The notes: a model not told the origin generated them from the letters alone. A stretch of 64,000 nucleotides of DNA from Megalonaias nervosa (GCA_016617855.1 JAECUM010012839.1:1-64000); one strand, 5' to 3'; positions 35,155 through 48,217 are shown, counted from the first letter of the stretch. A program made the numbers and translations.

Positions 35155-35590
35155 ATTTGACCATGCCTTAGGGCCACCTACTGCTTTTTTCTGACCATGC
35201 TCAGGGCCACCTGCTACTTTTTCTGACCATCTGACCATGTCTTAGGGCCACCTACTGCTTTTTCTGACCATGCCTTAGGGCCACCTAATATTTTTGCTGA
35301 CCATGTCATAGGGCCACCTACTGCTTTTTCTGATTATGCCTTAGGGCCACCTACTGCTTTTTTTGACCATGTCTTAGGGCCACCTACTGCTTTTTCTGAT
35401 TATGCCTTAGGGCCACCTACTGCTTTTTTTGACCATGTCATAGGGCCACCTACTGCTTTTTCTGATTATGCCTTAGGGCCACCTACTGCTTTTTTTGACC
35501 ATGTCTTAGGGCCACCTACTGCTTTTTCTGACCATGTCATAGGGCCACATACATGCCTTTTCTGACCATGTCTTAGGGGCCACCTATCTT
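35155..35590. repeat. Minisatellite, ~33-bp unit, 12-13 copies
   Basis: Units of TTAGGGCCACCTACTGCTTT + TTCTGACCATGYC, with alternation of GACCATGTC and GATTATGCC variants showing a 66-bp dimer in the middle. Confidence 0.93.
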
Positions 35591-35985
35591 TATATCCAGT
35601 TTTGTGAAAGATAAAATTTCATTGTTATGGTAGGTTCCACCATTTCCGAAAGCTATTGTGAAGATAAGGACAGCATATTGCCAGCCACCCTTTTACAACA
35701 TCAAAATTTGCAACATTGTGAAATGATGTAATCCAGGAATTAACATTATACTCTTAAGACTTTTTGACTTGCTATAAATCAAAAAGTAGAACCTCAAATT
35801 TAGATATTCTTAGAATTTCAAAATTGAAGAAAACAGGCTGTAACTTTATTTGTATTAAAGATACTTAAAATGCTGATAAAGCAGCCAAAGCCACCCTGCA
35901 GTTATCTGCTCCTGAATGGAAGATTCCACATACTGACTTAAAATTTTATATATAAATTGCCATGTTGTATCTGCTTGACAAAATA

Positions 35986-36280
35986 CAGGTAAAACCCTTT
36001 ATAACAATTCATTATAACGTGATTCCGCTTACATCACAATGGCAGCATGGCTCCCGTTTTTGAATTTAATGTGACCTCTCTTTTTAACATCCTAAATATA
36101 TGCTCTCAGAAAAGCAGATTATTCATAGCCCTAGCAGATTTTTAATCCCGGCACTGATGACACTGAAATTTCAATGCACATTTTCTATGGGGAAATTTTT
36201 CGAAAAATTTGTTAACGCGATCCTGCTTATATCTCATTATTCTTTGGATCCCAAGCATCGCGTTATAACAGGTTTATATG
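35986..36280. mobile_element. Possible pogo/Tigger-like MITE
   Basis: Left end ACAGGTAAAACCCTTTATAA with TTATAACGTGATTCCGCTTA; right end has AACGCGATCCTGCTTATATC and GCATCGCGTTATAACAGG. The ends are imperfect inverted repeats of the (G)TAAAACC...TTATAACGCG kind typical of pogo/Tigger-derived MITEs. No transposase. The TA duplication could not be fixed. Confidence 0.45.
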
Positions 36281-36999
36281 GAATGAAAACTCCAAATAAG
36301 CTTCAGAACTGCAAACCCATCATTGGGGAGTGGCACCCTTCATGCAGAACAAAATCCCAGCAATGAGGTGGTGTTATGTGTATGGTACACACATACCTGA
36401 CCCATACATTCCACCTGAAGGGTGAGCCGCAACCAAACTGCATACGTTGTTTGTGTCCACTAACATTGAAACTTATTCTTGTCAAGTTTATCAGCTTCCA
36501 CCTGGTGAGCCAGTGAGACAGAAATTATTTGATGTGAACTCTGTTAAGCTCCTTGATGATGTACTACCAGATATGTTGTGGGTCTACATGCTTATGTTTA
36601 TTTGGAAGGTTTATCTTTCTAATGTTTTTTTTCTTCAAATTTTACATTTTCCTGTGTTAGAATTTAAGTTTCAGTTGACACTTTCTAGCCAGGATTGTGC
36701 TGACTTACCATTGTACCCTAAACATCTATACCAAGAATTATGGTGGCCCACAGGAGAAGGTCTGGAAAATGTCACCACATGTATATCTCAGTATTGGCTG
36801 TTGTGATATATCCAGTGATAGTCAGCACTGGATCCATTGCCTTGTACCTTATCCACTGAAGTTGGGTACCATCACAGCATTTCCCCAGGGTGACAGAGAC
36901 TCGACCTGTCATCTTTGCACCCTCAGTCTTGGACCAAGCATTTGATACCTGATCAATCCACTTCCAGCCCCAGCCCTGTCACAGACACAGCACAATCAG
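36281..36999. other. Intergenic, scattered short ORFs, unassigned
   Basis: A 119-residue plus-strand ORF (36,447-36,806) has no recognisable motif. It may be part of the DIRS relic that follows. Confidence 0.3.
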
Positions 37000-38560
37000 A
37001 TTTGGTGATCTTATCTCCCATGATATCCATACTATCTATCGTTGACCTATGAAGGCATTGCAGACCAATTCCAAACAGTTCATCACCAGTCCCAGTTCCA
37101 TCATGATCCATTACTGGCTGCATGAATTTCCTTTTCCAAGCAGCCAAGTATCCATTTAAGACTTTTGACAATGATCAAAGCCAATACACAAGGATGGACT
37201 TCCAGCCTTGTCTGATGCCCTGACTACCAGCTTCCCCTGCCACTTGTCACTATCATCACCGGTTTTTCTTTTGCTCCGCATCTCTGAGCTCAAAGATGTC
37301 AGAGATGTATGTTTGCATACCCATTCTTATTTACTAGATATGTCTTTATCCCTGGAAGTCTCGGAGAAGAAATCTTTCAACTTTAGCTTTCAGGTTTCTC
37401 TTCTCTTCTGATTCTTCATCAATGGCCAATTATAGAACTCTCACATTTCTGAACTTTTTAACAAAGATAGTCTAGTGTTCATTAAAAATAGTTACTGTAG
37501 TCTGGTCAAGTTGCTGACATCTTGCACTGCTTTAAGAGTACAACGTCAAGGCCCAAAGTATCAACAGGCCTCTTCTTTGCTCAGTCTTGTCTTCTGCAAA
37601 ACAAATATGCATTTTTGGGAGAGATTCTGTACTGCAGACCAGAGCCTTACAAATCATATTCAAAAGCCTTAGATTTCAACCCAACTCCACAATCAGGGTT
37701 CCCTTTACTACTTATGCCACCATGTATCCGTACAAGGCAGATATTCTGCAGCATTAAATAAGAACTTTTGTCCTGAATAGAGCACTAAAGATATCTGCAG
37801 ATGGTCCTTCTATCCCAGTGGCAGCTGAAACTGCCAAATAGGCCAAATGTGTAGAGTTTCAGGTTATATAAGATCCTATCTCAGCAAATGGGAAGACCTT
37901 TCTTGCCTTATGTTGGGTTTCTAGGTATATCCTTTCACTGAACTGGAACAGTCTCAGTACATATGCATTTTTACCAACCTCTCTGATTCTCAATGCCATT
38001 CAGAAAGCAAAGTAATCTGAATGCAGCCTAATCCTGAAAAATAATCGTGGCTGAATGACCTAAATCTTGCAGCATGGATAACCAGGAAAATCATGTCTTC
38101 TCACCTGTAGGTTTTCAATGACAGTCCAGTAATGCTGAAGCTACAAGGTTTTTCTGATATCTGACAATTCAGCAGAAAGAAATATTCTGCAAACAAGAGT
38201 TGGACTGAATTACACATGCAAGAATTTCCTCACTTTGAAATCCATATAATGGGAAATTTAGAATTTTCATCCAGTGATGTGAGCAAAGAAAATATTTATA
38301 TCCCTTGAAAGTCTTAGTACCACAAATAGCTTTGACTTTTAATGGAGAAGAAGTTTGTTCTGATCACAACCAATGACTACCATTTCATGATTTCCAGCAT
38401 ATTTCACCATTATGGAAGGGAGGACATCAGTAGAAACAAAGACCGCTTAGACGTACTTGTCTCCCTTTTTTACTGCAGGTCTCGACTCTTTGTTTGAAAT
38501 AGAACTTGCATTGGGTTCTGACATGGTTGAAGAAGACATTCTTCAAAGCATTATCTAGAG
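37000..38560 (+). mobile_element. Third DIRS-like relic
   Basis: Around 37,920-38,090 the frames give LSLNWNSLSTYAFLPTSLIL, NAIQKAKQSECSLILI and DLNLAAW, which keep the order of the RNase H to recombinase junction in DIRS elements (AYAFPPxxLIxxVLQK...L..AAW). Upstream text is weakly gag-like. Heavily frameshifted; no terminal repeats found. Same orientation as the other two relics. Confidence 0.45.
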
Positions 38561-38767
38561 TCATCTTATGTACAAGACCCACTTGCTAGTCATGCTATCC
38601 TGTATAATCTGTCAGATGCATGCCTTATTGGTTGGCCTGAACTGTTTGTATTTCTTTCCCATTGGTTTGGTTGGTCATATGACAATTATTGGTTACATTG
38701 CCAAGAACAGATTTCCACTCGTGTGAAACAAGCCTTTCATTTTGACAACATTATCTTTGTTGGAGTG

Positions 38768-39265
38768 GTACCCAAAACGTACTGAGCCAATCATGGTACC
38801 GAAAACATACTGAGCCAGTCATGGTACTGAAAACTTACTGAGCCAGTCATGGTTCCTAAAACATATTGAGCCAATCGTGGTACTAAAAACATATTGAGCC
38901 AATCATGGTACCTGAAACATACTGAGCCAATTATGGTACCAAAACATACTGAGCCAGTCATGGTACCAAAAACATATTGAGCCAATCATGGTACCGAAAA
39001 CATACTGAGCCAATCATGGTACCAAAAACATACTGAGCCAGTCATGGTACCAAAAACATACTGAGCCAATCATGGTACCAAAAACATACTGAGCCAATCA
39101 TGGTACCAAAAACATACTGAGCCAGTCATGGTACCGAAAACATACTGAGCCAGTCATGGTACCGAAAACATACTGAGCCAGTCATGGTACCTAAAACATA
39201 CTGAGCCATTCATGGTACCTAAAACATACTGAGCCAATCTACTGAAAACACACTGAGCCAATCAG
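38768..39265. repeat. Minisatellite, 28-bp unit, ~17 copies
   Basis: Units of AACATACTGAGCCAATCATG + GTACC(A/G)AA; GGTACC (KpnI-like) in most units. The minus-strand ORF across it is a repeat artefact. Confidence 0.94.
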
Positions 39266-39514
39266 AAGAGGGAGATCTGACTTGTTTTTACCACTTCAGA
39301 AGGAAGAAATAATATTTTTAATTGGCTTTTCTGTCCTGAATCCAATTTGTTGACAGTTCAATCTACTCAAGACCAGATGTATTTTTTTCATATATCAACT
39401 TTTAAGACATGAGCATTTATCTTCAGCATAGCATTCAAGTGAAAATATTCCTGACCAGTATCATTCAGTAAGTGGGATGGAGGTCTGTTATGATATTCTT
39501 TGCTTGTATCAGAG

Positions 39515-39712
39515 AGGGGAGCCACAGTAGCTCAGCTGGTAGAGCATCAGACTCAGAGTCCAAGGGTCATGCATTCAGTACCTGCCATGACCAGCATGGG
39601 GGTTGGTTGCCTTAATGTGTCCTTGGGAAAGGCACTTAGCTCCCATTTTAATGGCATGATAATGTCCGTAATGTGATTAAAGTGCCAGTAAAAAATGGCC
39701 AACCAGCCGTCT
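39515..39712 (+). mobile_element. tRNA-Lys-like SINE, family C
   Basis: The head GTAGCTCAGCTGGTAGAGCA, then ATCAGACTCAGAGTC and a weak B box (GCATTCAGTACC), resembles tRNA-Lys. It is followed by a TCCTTGGGAAAGGCACTTAG box that recurs in many invertebrate and vertebrate SINEs, and ends near GGCCAACCAGCCGTCTG. The anticodon arm and B box are damaged, so this is not a tRNA gene. Confidence 0.75.
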
Positions 39713-40271
39713 GAAACATATTTTACTCCAAACCTTGTGTTTTTTGGTTCACAGCTACATAATGGAAAATCCTTGGCAAGAATTGGTGTTTGAAATGCAT
39801 CAAAAATGTAGATTTCATAGATTTTATAAATTTTTTAATAGCTGCAGTTCAATAAATACTTTTTAATGCAGTTTAGGTTTTCATATTGAAAACTTGAGCA
39901 GCTTTTGATGAGATTCAAAATGTCAAAGGAATACTAGATTTTGTCTAACAAATATACATTGCCTATTATTCAGAACTGTTTCATTTAACAGTGACAATTT
40001 TTGTAGTGGAGCTAATGAATAACATCTTGCAGAAATCACTGAATATTTCTTAGTACAACTTAAGGACATTCCCATCAACTTTCCTAGGCCTCATTCGACA
40101 TGTCATGAAATGTCTTATTTTACTCAAGGTTTATGGTTTATCAGGTAAATTAGTAAATGTGCAAATTTCTTGTTGCTTTTGATGAATGCATAAGAAAAGA
40201 ATTAATCTTAAATTTTATATTTACATCTGTAGCTATATCATGTACTGCATTGACTTTAAAAGAATTTCTTG

Positions 40272-40520
40272 TAGCAATGGTTTGAATGGTTGCTATGGGT
40301 TTAAGGCCATTTTTTCAGCACATGATAGGCTATCTGTGGCAGCCAGTATATTTGGTGGAGGAAGAACCTGGGAAAACCCCAGGAAGAACCAACAACCCAT
40401 AGGAAGCTACTGCCAAACTTGCTGACATACCCACATTGGCCAAGCCTGACACTCTGACCCATGCAGATAGCAGTGATTCATAAAGCGAGTGCCTTAGACC
40501 GCTTGGCATTCCATGACCCC
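40272..40520 (-). mobile_element. tRNA-derived SINE, family B, copy 2
   Basis: Minus-strand copy, more diverged than the one at 31,580 (GGTTTAAGGCCATTTTTTCA, GGAGGAAGAACCTGGGAAAA on the plus strand). Target-site duplication AATTTCTTG at 40,263-40,271 and 40,521-40,529. The (AAC)n tail is no longer pure. Confidence 0.88.
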
Positions 40521-40529
40521 AATTTCTTG

Positions 40530-41370
40530 GGAAATGCTTTAAGTAAGAATTTCTTTATCTTCCATGCATTAATAGAGATGTTTAAGATTTTGAGTTTTTA
40601 AATCTTCAAGCATTTGAGGGAAAAGTGGCTTGTTTAATTGATATACTTGACAATACAGTTAATCATGTGTAACATGATCTTGGAGGGAAGCCAAATTTCT
40701 AACCAGACTAGACATAAGACCAGAATTCTTGGATGTTCAGCTAGTTTATGCATCAGACTTGCACAAACATAGGTTTGTTTATATGTATAACTTGTTATAG
40801 TTATTTTTATTAAATTTTTAAGCTTTTTTTGTACTTTATTATGTAAGCAAAAATTAATTATACACTGTTTGCTCTGAATACTGGTTGGGCTTTTAGCACT
40901 GCAGAAAGACTTGGTAACACTGGGTATTGGAGGATTTTATCACTTGGGAAGTACTTTGAACACTGGATGGGCTAGAAGCACTTAGAAATGACTATAAACA
41001 ATAAGTGGGGCTTTTGCCATTCAGGAAGGACAGTGAACACTCAGCTTCAAAGAATTTTGCACACAGCAGACCAAATATGATCTCTGTGTACTCAGTGTCA
41101 AATATATTGCAAGGATGAGAAGACAAGACTGTATTTGGTGACCGCTGTGAGTAATCTAGGATAGAAAGGGTCCTTTGTATATGTTTTATTAAGAGTTAAT
41201 CTTTGTTTGTAAACGCTTGTATAATTAGAGGGTTTTCATTTTTGTGTGATAATTCTTTTTATTTTTCCATTGATTTTACTTTTACCTACTAACAAATTTA
41301 AATATTCTTTTCACAGTTTTTATCTCACTTTGCCATATGGTCAAGTAAGCTTATGGTATAGCCCAGCATC
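40530..41370. other. Intergenic, no feature seen
   Basis: AT-rich; a loose repetition of GAACACT/GGATTGGG near 40,870-41,060. No gene recognised. Confidence 0.4.
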
Positions 41371-42910
41371 TATCATGCATTGTCTGTCATCAATTATCCA
41401 TCATCCCTCGATCAAGAATTGCTTATTACCACACTGGAGTCACTTTTTTCTGACTCAGTTTCAGTCAAACATGGAATATGGGCATATATCATCAATATCT
41501 CAGATGAGCTAGAGAATGAGCAAAACCCACCCATTAATGAGGTGATCTTGCATCTGATTAGCTGACTCTGAAGCCCGTATGTCTGACCCAGTTTTGATCA
41601 AACTCAGAATATATGCTTATATCATAAAGATTTAAGAGAAATTTGATAATGAGTCAGATAATTCATACTAATGGGATGATTGTAACGAAACTGGTTGCAG
41701 CTCATGAGGCCATATTCCTGATCTGATGTTTGATCAAGATCATGAACAGGATTAGTAAGGAGTTAGGTACACATATTATTGATGTGATCTTGCATCTAAT
41801 TGGCTGAGCTTGTTACTGCTCTGGATGACACATTTCTGATCTGATTTTGATCAAACTTGAATGTGGGCTTATATCAACCTGATCTTGGATGAGTTTGATA
41901 ATGAGCCAGATCCACACATATTATTCAGGTGTTCTAACTAGCTGAGCTTGTTACCACTCAAAAAGCTATATTTCAGATCTGATTTGATTGGACTTGCAAT
42001 ATATGCTTATATCATCAAGATTATGGATGATTTTGATAATTAGTCAGATCTATGGCAAAATAATGAGCTGATCTTGCATCCGATTGACTGACCTTGTTAA
42101 CATTCTCAAAGCCGTTGTTCTGATCAGAATTTGATCAGACTTTGAATATAGTCCTATATGATCAAGATCTCACTTGAGTATGATTATGTATAGAATCCAT
42201 TTATATTTTAATATTGCATGCGATTGACTGAGCCTGTTACCACTGTAGAGGCTGTAGTTCTTATCCAAGTTTGGTCAAGATCTTTGCATATTTGTGAGTT
42301 GATCTTAAATATGATTCTTACCTGAAGGAGACTGCACTTCTGATCCAATTTAAATCAAACTTGAAACTTGGTAAGTACGCTAATGTTGCCAATATGTTGG
42401 ATAATTGTTATTATCAGGAAGACCTGTCTGCATATTTATGAAAGGATCTTGCACTTGAGTAACTGAGGTTTGCCACCCAAGGGACTATTCTTTTAAATTG
42501 GATTTTGATCCAACTCAGTAGATAGGTCTATATCATTAAGATCTTGGTTGAGTTTGATTATATTTGAAATTCATGCACATTAATGACATGACCTTGCATA
42601 TAATTGGCTGAGTTGCAGCTATATCTTTTATCAGATTTTGATCAGACTTCTTTAATATTATTATATCATCATGATGTTAGAAGAGTTGGTTATGAGCAAG
42701 TTATACACACATATTAATGAGGTAATCATGTATCTGGCTAAACTTGAGACAGCTCTGGAGACCGAATTCAAATCAGATGTTGCTCCACTTTTGTAAATAA
42801 ACTTTTTATCATTGTCATGGACAGGGTCTATAATAACTACACATATTAGCAAGGTACATTACACCTGATTGGCTGAGCTTGTTACCTTTCTAGATCTTGA
42901 GACGGATTTA
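41370..42910. repeat. Degenerate satellite-like array, ~140-bp unit
   Basis: Ten or so units, each with a GGCTGAGCTTGTTACC box (for example 41,803; 41,939; 42,085; 42,226; 42,604; 42,870), a CTGATCTGATTTTGATCAAA box, ATATGCTTATATCATCAAGA and an ATTAATGAGGTGATCTTGCA box. Spacing is mostly 132-146 bp. Strongly diverged, so old. Confidence 0.85.
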
Positions 42911-43875
42911 TCTTTCAGAACAGTTTTTATCAGTATATAGTAAAGTTGGTTCAATCCACATGACATAAAGATATGGAGATAGTTTACATAGGATGTGTTT
43001 TAATAATACTGCTTAGTGTAGTGGTTAACTGTAAGTCAGGTAAGCAGTATCAGGCCCAGTTGGTTCTCTTGTTATTGATGTCTCTTCCAGATTTACTTAT
43101 TTTTGGCTTTAAGAAATGCCATTCAAACAATATCTGACCATCTTTCAAATTTTTTGTTCTCCTTGCTTTATCATTTCATTGTTTCTTTGAAAATGCAGAA
43201 ATTTTTAATTTTTAATTAATGTAGCACTTGTTTTTGTTACGTATAACATGTATGCAGCAGATTTTTAATATTTAATACATTAGATAGTGATTTATATTTC
43301 AAACTTTTTATCAAATGCATTTTGTCTATCATTTGCATTAATACATGTTATAATATAAACCATAATAGCATTTGTGCTACCATATACGTGATCATATAAT
43401 TTGTAAACATTTCAAGAAGATTTTTGTTTTTCACTTTTCTCATATTTTTACATTTTTAGTTCTCCAACATTTGTCCTTTTGCAGACAGGTTTATTCTTTT
43501 AATTTGAACTGGTTTTGGAATGGTTAATGCAACAAGATAGCCACACAGACAGATATACTGTACATGTAGTTCTTTCCATGTAAACCTGTTGATTTTAAAG
43601 TACTTATTAATGTTGTTATAACAGAACATAACTGTGCTAATTATAGTTATTTATATAAGAAATTTGATCATGTTAATTCATTTTATTTAATATGAAGAAA
43701 ATAATAAGTGATATAAAAAAAATTATGTTATGGGAATTATAATCTGTGATACTCACAAGTTAAGCATTGTAAATGTTACACATTAGAGTTGTAGGAGATA
43801 GCTGTTACTGTTGAGATATCTAAATATGAGAAGCTCTTTTTAGATACTGTAGTTCTTCCTGACATTAGACTGTTG
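42911..43875. other. Intergenic, no feature seen
   Basis: AT-rich, no coding frame or recognised repeat. Confidence 0.4.
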
Positions 43876-43879
43876 TTTT

Positions 43880-45065
43880 CGATGTAAATATTGTTGTCAG
43901 TTGTCAGATATTGTTGTGCCTTCTCACTTGAGACTGTTGAAACAGTTGGAGTTCATACAAATATTATCAGATACTGTAGTGCCTTCTCACTTTAGACATT
44001 TACAACAATTTGGGGTCCATATAAATACTGTTGTGAGATACTGTAGTGCCTTCTCACTTTAGACATTTACAACAATTTGGGGTCCATATAAATACTGTTG
44101 TGAGATACTGTAGTGCCTTCTCATTTTAGACATTTACAACAATTTGGGGTCCATATAAATACTGTTGTGAGATACTGTAGTGCCTTCTCACTTTAGACAT
44201 TTACAACAATTTGGGGTCCATATAAATACTGTTGTGAGATACTGTAGTGCCTTCTCATTTTAGACATTTACAACAATTTGGGGTCCATATAAATACTGTT
44301 GTGAGATACTGTAGTGCCTTCTCATTTTAGACATTTACAACAATTTGGGGTCCATATAAATACTGTTGTGAGATACTGTAGTGCCTTCTCACTTTAGACA
44401 TTTACAACAATTTGGGGTCCATATAAATACTGTTGTGAGATACTGTAGTGCCTTCTCATTTTAGACATTTACAACAATTTGGGGTCCATATAAATACTGT
44501 TGTCAGATACTGTAGTGCCTTCTCATTTTAGACATTTACAACAATTTGGGGTCCATATAAAAACTGTTGTCAGATACTGTAGTGCCTTCTCACTTTGGAC
44601 TGTTACAACAGTATGGGGTCATTACAGGTACTGTAGTGCCTTCTCACTTGGACTGTTACAACAGTATGGGGTCATTACAGATACTGTAGTGCCTTCTCAC
44701 TGGGACTGATACATCAGTATGGGGTCATTACAGATACTGTAGTGCCTTCTCACTTTGGACTGTTACAACAGTATGGGGTCATTACAGATACTGTAGTGCC
44801 TTCTCACTTGGACTGTTACAACAGTATGGGGTCATTACAGATACTGTAGTGCCTTCTCACTTTGGACTGTTACAACAGTATGGGGTCATTACAGATACTG
44901 TAGTGCCTTCTCACTTTGGACTGTTACAACAGTATGGGGTCATTACAGATACTGTAGTGCCTTCTCACTTGGACTGTTACAACAGTATGGGGTCATTACA
45001 GATACTGTAGTGCCTTCTCACTGGGACTGATACATCAGTATGGGGTGATTACAGATACTGTTTAT
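43880..45065. repeat. Two-phase minisatellite, 67-bp then ~53-bp units
   Basis: The first nine or so units are 67 bp (GATACTGTAGTGCCTTCTCA + TTACAACAATTTGGGGTCCA + TATAAATACTGTTGT); from about 44,580 the unit shortens to 53-54 bp (same start, then GTTACAACAGTATGGGGTCA). Both share the GATACTGTAGTGCCTTCTCA half. Confidence 0.95.
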
Positions 45066-45699
45066 GCTCAGTAATGAGTCACATACATGAAAACAAGCTT
45101 GTATGAAAAAAGCACATTTGGAACTTAGCAATATTTTTTACCAAATATAAAAGTCCATGCATGTATGTGGGAAGAGAAGACAAATTCTAAGATAAAAAAT
45201 TTGTTGTTGTAATGGTTGCACTTTTCCTTTCTTGGTTAAATAGTGTGATCATTAATTAACTAACCATATTCAGAATTATCCTTTACCTTTTTTACTCATT
45301 TTCATTAATTAACTTAATATGCTTAAAATTTTGGTCTGCTTTTAATAGAAGTCTGATGGGGACTTATACAAAGTCATGCTCTGCTGGCAATCAAATCATT
45401 TTTTTCTTCAGGTTTGTAATAGTGAAAGATGGCATTTGATCAATATTGTTACTAATGATAACCATTCCAAATATAAAATGCAATGCCAATCTGTTGGAGG
45501 TCCCAGTTGTAATAAGACTGTGAACAACCTACTTTATGTTTTGTTTGTTAAATATGCTTGATAATCATAGATGTAAAAGCTTTATGAATAGATGTGTTGG
45601 TGATGTTTATCAGAAGTACATATATAAAAAAAATGCATAGAACCATCACCAATTTAAAAAAAAAAGAAACATATATGATGATTATCTAGATTTTGCAGC

Positions 45700-45900
45700 C
45701 TATGTTTGACCAGGTACTGTACAGGTGTTGATTTTGTTTTGACCAGGTACTGTACATATACTTTTTTGTTTCGACCAGGTATTGTACATATACTTATTTG
45801 TTTTGACCAGGTACTGTACATATACTTATTTGTTTTGACCAGGTACTGTACAAATACTTATTTGTTTTGACCAGTTACTATACATGTATTTTTTTGTTTA
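45700..45900. repeat. Tandem repeat, ~33-bp unit
   Basis: About six units of TTTTGACCAGGTACTGTACA + TATACTTATTTG. Confidence 0.9.
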
Positions 45901-46860
45901 TAATATATACACAGTTGAAACAGCTTAAATTGAGATCATATGTTGGATAAAGTGCTGATGGGATAAGGGCCTACGCTGTTTGAAACTTGGTGTAAATAAC
46001 GATGACTATATCATGTTAACACGTTTAACTTTTAATTATTTCTTTTCTACCATTTCTTTATAATGTATCATGGGTAGTTTTTTATGTGCTGCTAAGTTTA
46101 AAATATTTGTATGCATCATGTATATTTTTATAATATAAACACTCAACATTTACATTCATTATAATTTATTCCTAATTGATCTCAAACTGTCAAAAATATA
46201 TATATACATAACAAAATTAAATCATCTATTTTAACTGTTTTTCATAAGCAAGTATAGCAGTAAACATAACTAATTATACATTAATTTTTAATTTCCATTT
46301 GTATTCATGAATCAAGTTCATAATATTGCATCTGCTTAAATTTCAGTTTAAGTAAATTTATGGTCTTTTTCTGTTGGTGTTGATAAATATACAATGTTCA
46401 ACTTATTATCACAAACAGATTCAGTGCTTTATTTTATCATACTCACCAAGTGGAAATTATCAAGCTTGGAGTAATGGAGTAACTTATCATTTTCACATAA
46501 AAAAAATAAGGACTCTCTTATTTATGAATGGAAATGAAATTAGGAAATATAATGTGGATGTTGTACCATTCTTATGCCAGATTATCCTCTCCAGTTTACT
46601 ATTTGTCTCATTTTTACCAGCCCTTGTAGGCCTTTTGTAAAACACATTAAAGAATTAGGAAATTAACAGCAGCGTTAAATTTTTTTTCACTTTTGTGAAC
46701 TCCAAAGTAAAATGTATAGTATAGGCAAGTAATTTTGGTATTGCTTGTTTTTTAAAGCATGGTGTCATATGTCAGCAATGGCTGAGTGCATCAATGAAAT
46801 GTTGGAGTCTTTTGCAAGTCCATACCCACCCCCAAAGACGAGGCATAGCATTCATCAAAA
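45901..46860. other. Intergenic, no feature seen
   Basis: AT-rich; an 88-residue ORF at 46,374-46,640 has no recognisable domain. Confidence 0.4.
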
Positions 46861-46869
46861 CCTTTGTTA

Positions 46870-47030
46870 TCTAATGACATGTCATACTGTGCAACATTTA
46901 TTGTTGGTGGTAAACTGTTGACATGTCATACTGTACAACATTTATATTCAGTGGTAAACAGTTGACATGTCATACTGTACAACATTTATATTCAGTGGTA
47001 AACTATTCAGTATAAATATTCAGTGGTGAT
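46870..47030. repeat. Tandem repeat, ~43-bp unit, 3-4 copies
   Basis: TGACATGTCATACTGTACAA + CATTTATATTCAGTGGTAAAC units; the TGACATGTCA core is itself palindromic. Confidence 0.88.
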
Positions 47031-47624
47031 CTATATTTTGAAATCAACAAACCGTGATTTAATTTGTTACAATCAGGAGTTTTTACAGATCAGATTTTGT
47101 TTCATGTTAATTTTTCATAAATGAGCAAGATGTCTGGAAATGTATAATATTTAGATGTTTGATAAGTTTCTTGACAACATAATACATGTACTGACATGTA
47201 CATTTTAAATACTGATCATTCTTGTTATTTTGTCAGTATTTTGATCCAGATTCTTTATAGTAGATTGAAATTGTTGTTGTTGTTCAACTATTAAGAAGTG
47301 TTTGACATGAAATTATGATTTTAGATGCAGTGAAATGTAAGCTTCATCTTTTTGTGTGGTACATGTTCACTTCTGTGGTTCATTATAATTGTATTATTTT
47401 GAATTTAGGCTTACAATACAAATTGTTTTGATGACTACAACATCTGCATTTAATAGCATCTTACACTGTAAGATTTATAGTAACAGTCTTGCTCATATAA
47501 GGATCATATTATTTCATTTAAGTAGAACTTAAAAATCTTTATGTACTGCAGACTGAAACTTTCAATTAGCATTTTCAGTTGTTGAAAGTTTTAAGATAGA
47601 AGATAATTTATGCAGCAGGATTTG

Positions 47625-48110
47625 ATGAGTCATTCAATTACAGCAAGAATGAGTCATTCAGAGACAGCAGGACATAGAGAGTCATTCAAAGACAACAAGA
47701 CGTAGATAGTCATTCAAAGACAACAGGGCTTAGAAAGTCATTCAAAGATAGCAGGACATAGAGAGTCATTCAAAGACAACAAGACGTAGATAGTCATTCA
47801 AAGACAACAGGGCTTAGAAAGTCATTCAAAGATAGGACATAGAGAGCCATTCAAAGACAACAAGACGTAGATAGTCATTCAAGAACAGCACTGCTTAGAA
47901 AGTCATTCAAAGATAGCAGGACATAGAGAGTCATTCAAAGACAACAAGACATAGATAGTCATTCAAAGACAACAGGACTTAGTGATTTAAAGATAGCAAG
48001 GCATAGAGAGTCATTCAAAGATAGCAAGGCATAGAGAGTCATTCAAAGATAGCAAGGCATAGAGAGTCATTCAAAGATAGCAAGGCATAGAGAGTTGTTC
48101 AGATAATACA
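47625..48110. repeat. Minisatellite, ~30-bp unit, ~16 copies
   Basis: Units of AGAGTCATTCAAAGACAACA or GATAGCA variants + GGRCATAG. Local blocks of the two variants alternate. Confidence 0.93.
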
Positions 48111-48156
48111 GAGTATTAGGTCATTCAGGTAATGGAGAGTATTGAGGTATCAAAGA

Positions 48157-48162
<6 letters not shown>

Positions 48163-48217
<55 letters not shown>

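Noticed and set aside
36447..36806. 119-residue ORF as a gene
   Set aside because: No motif, odd composition, lies between a MITE candidate and a DIRS relic; probably chance or transposon debris.
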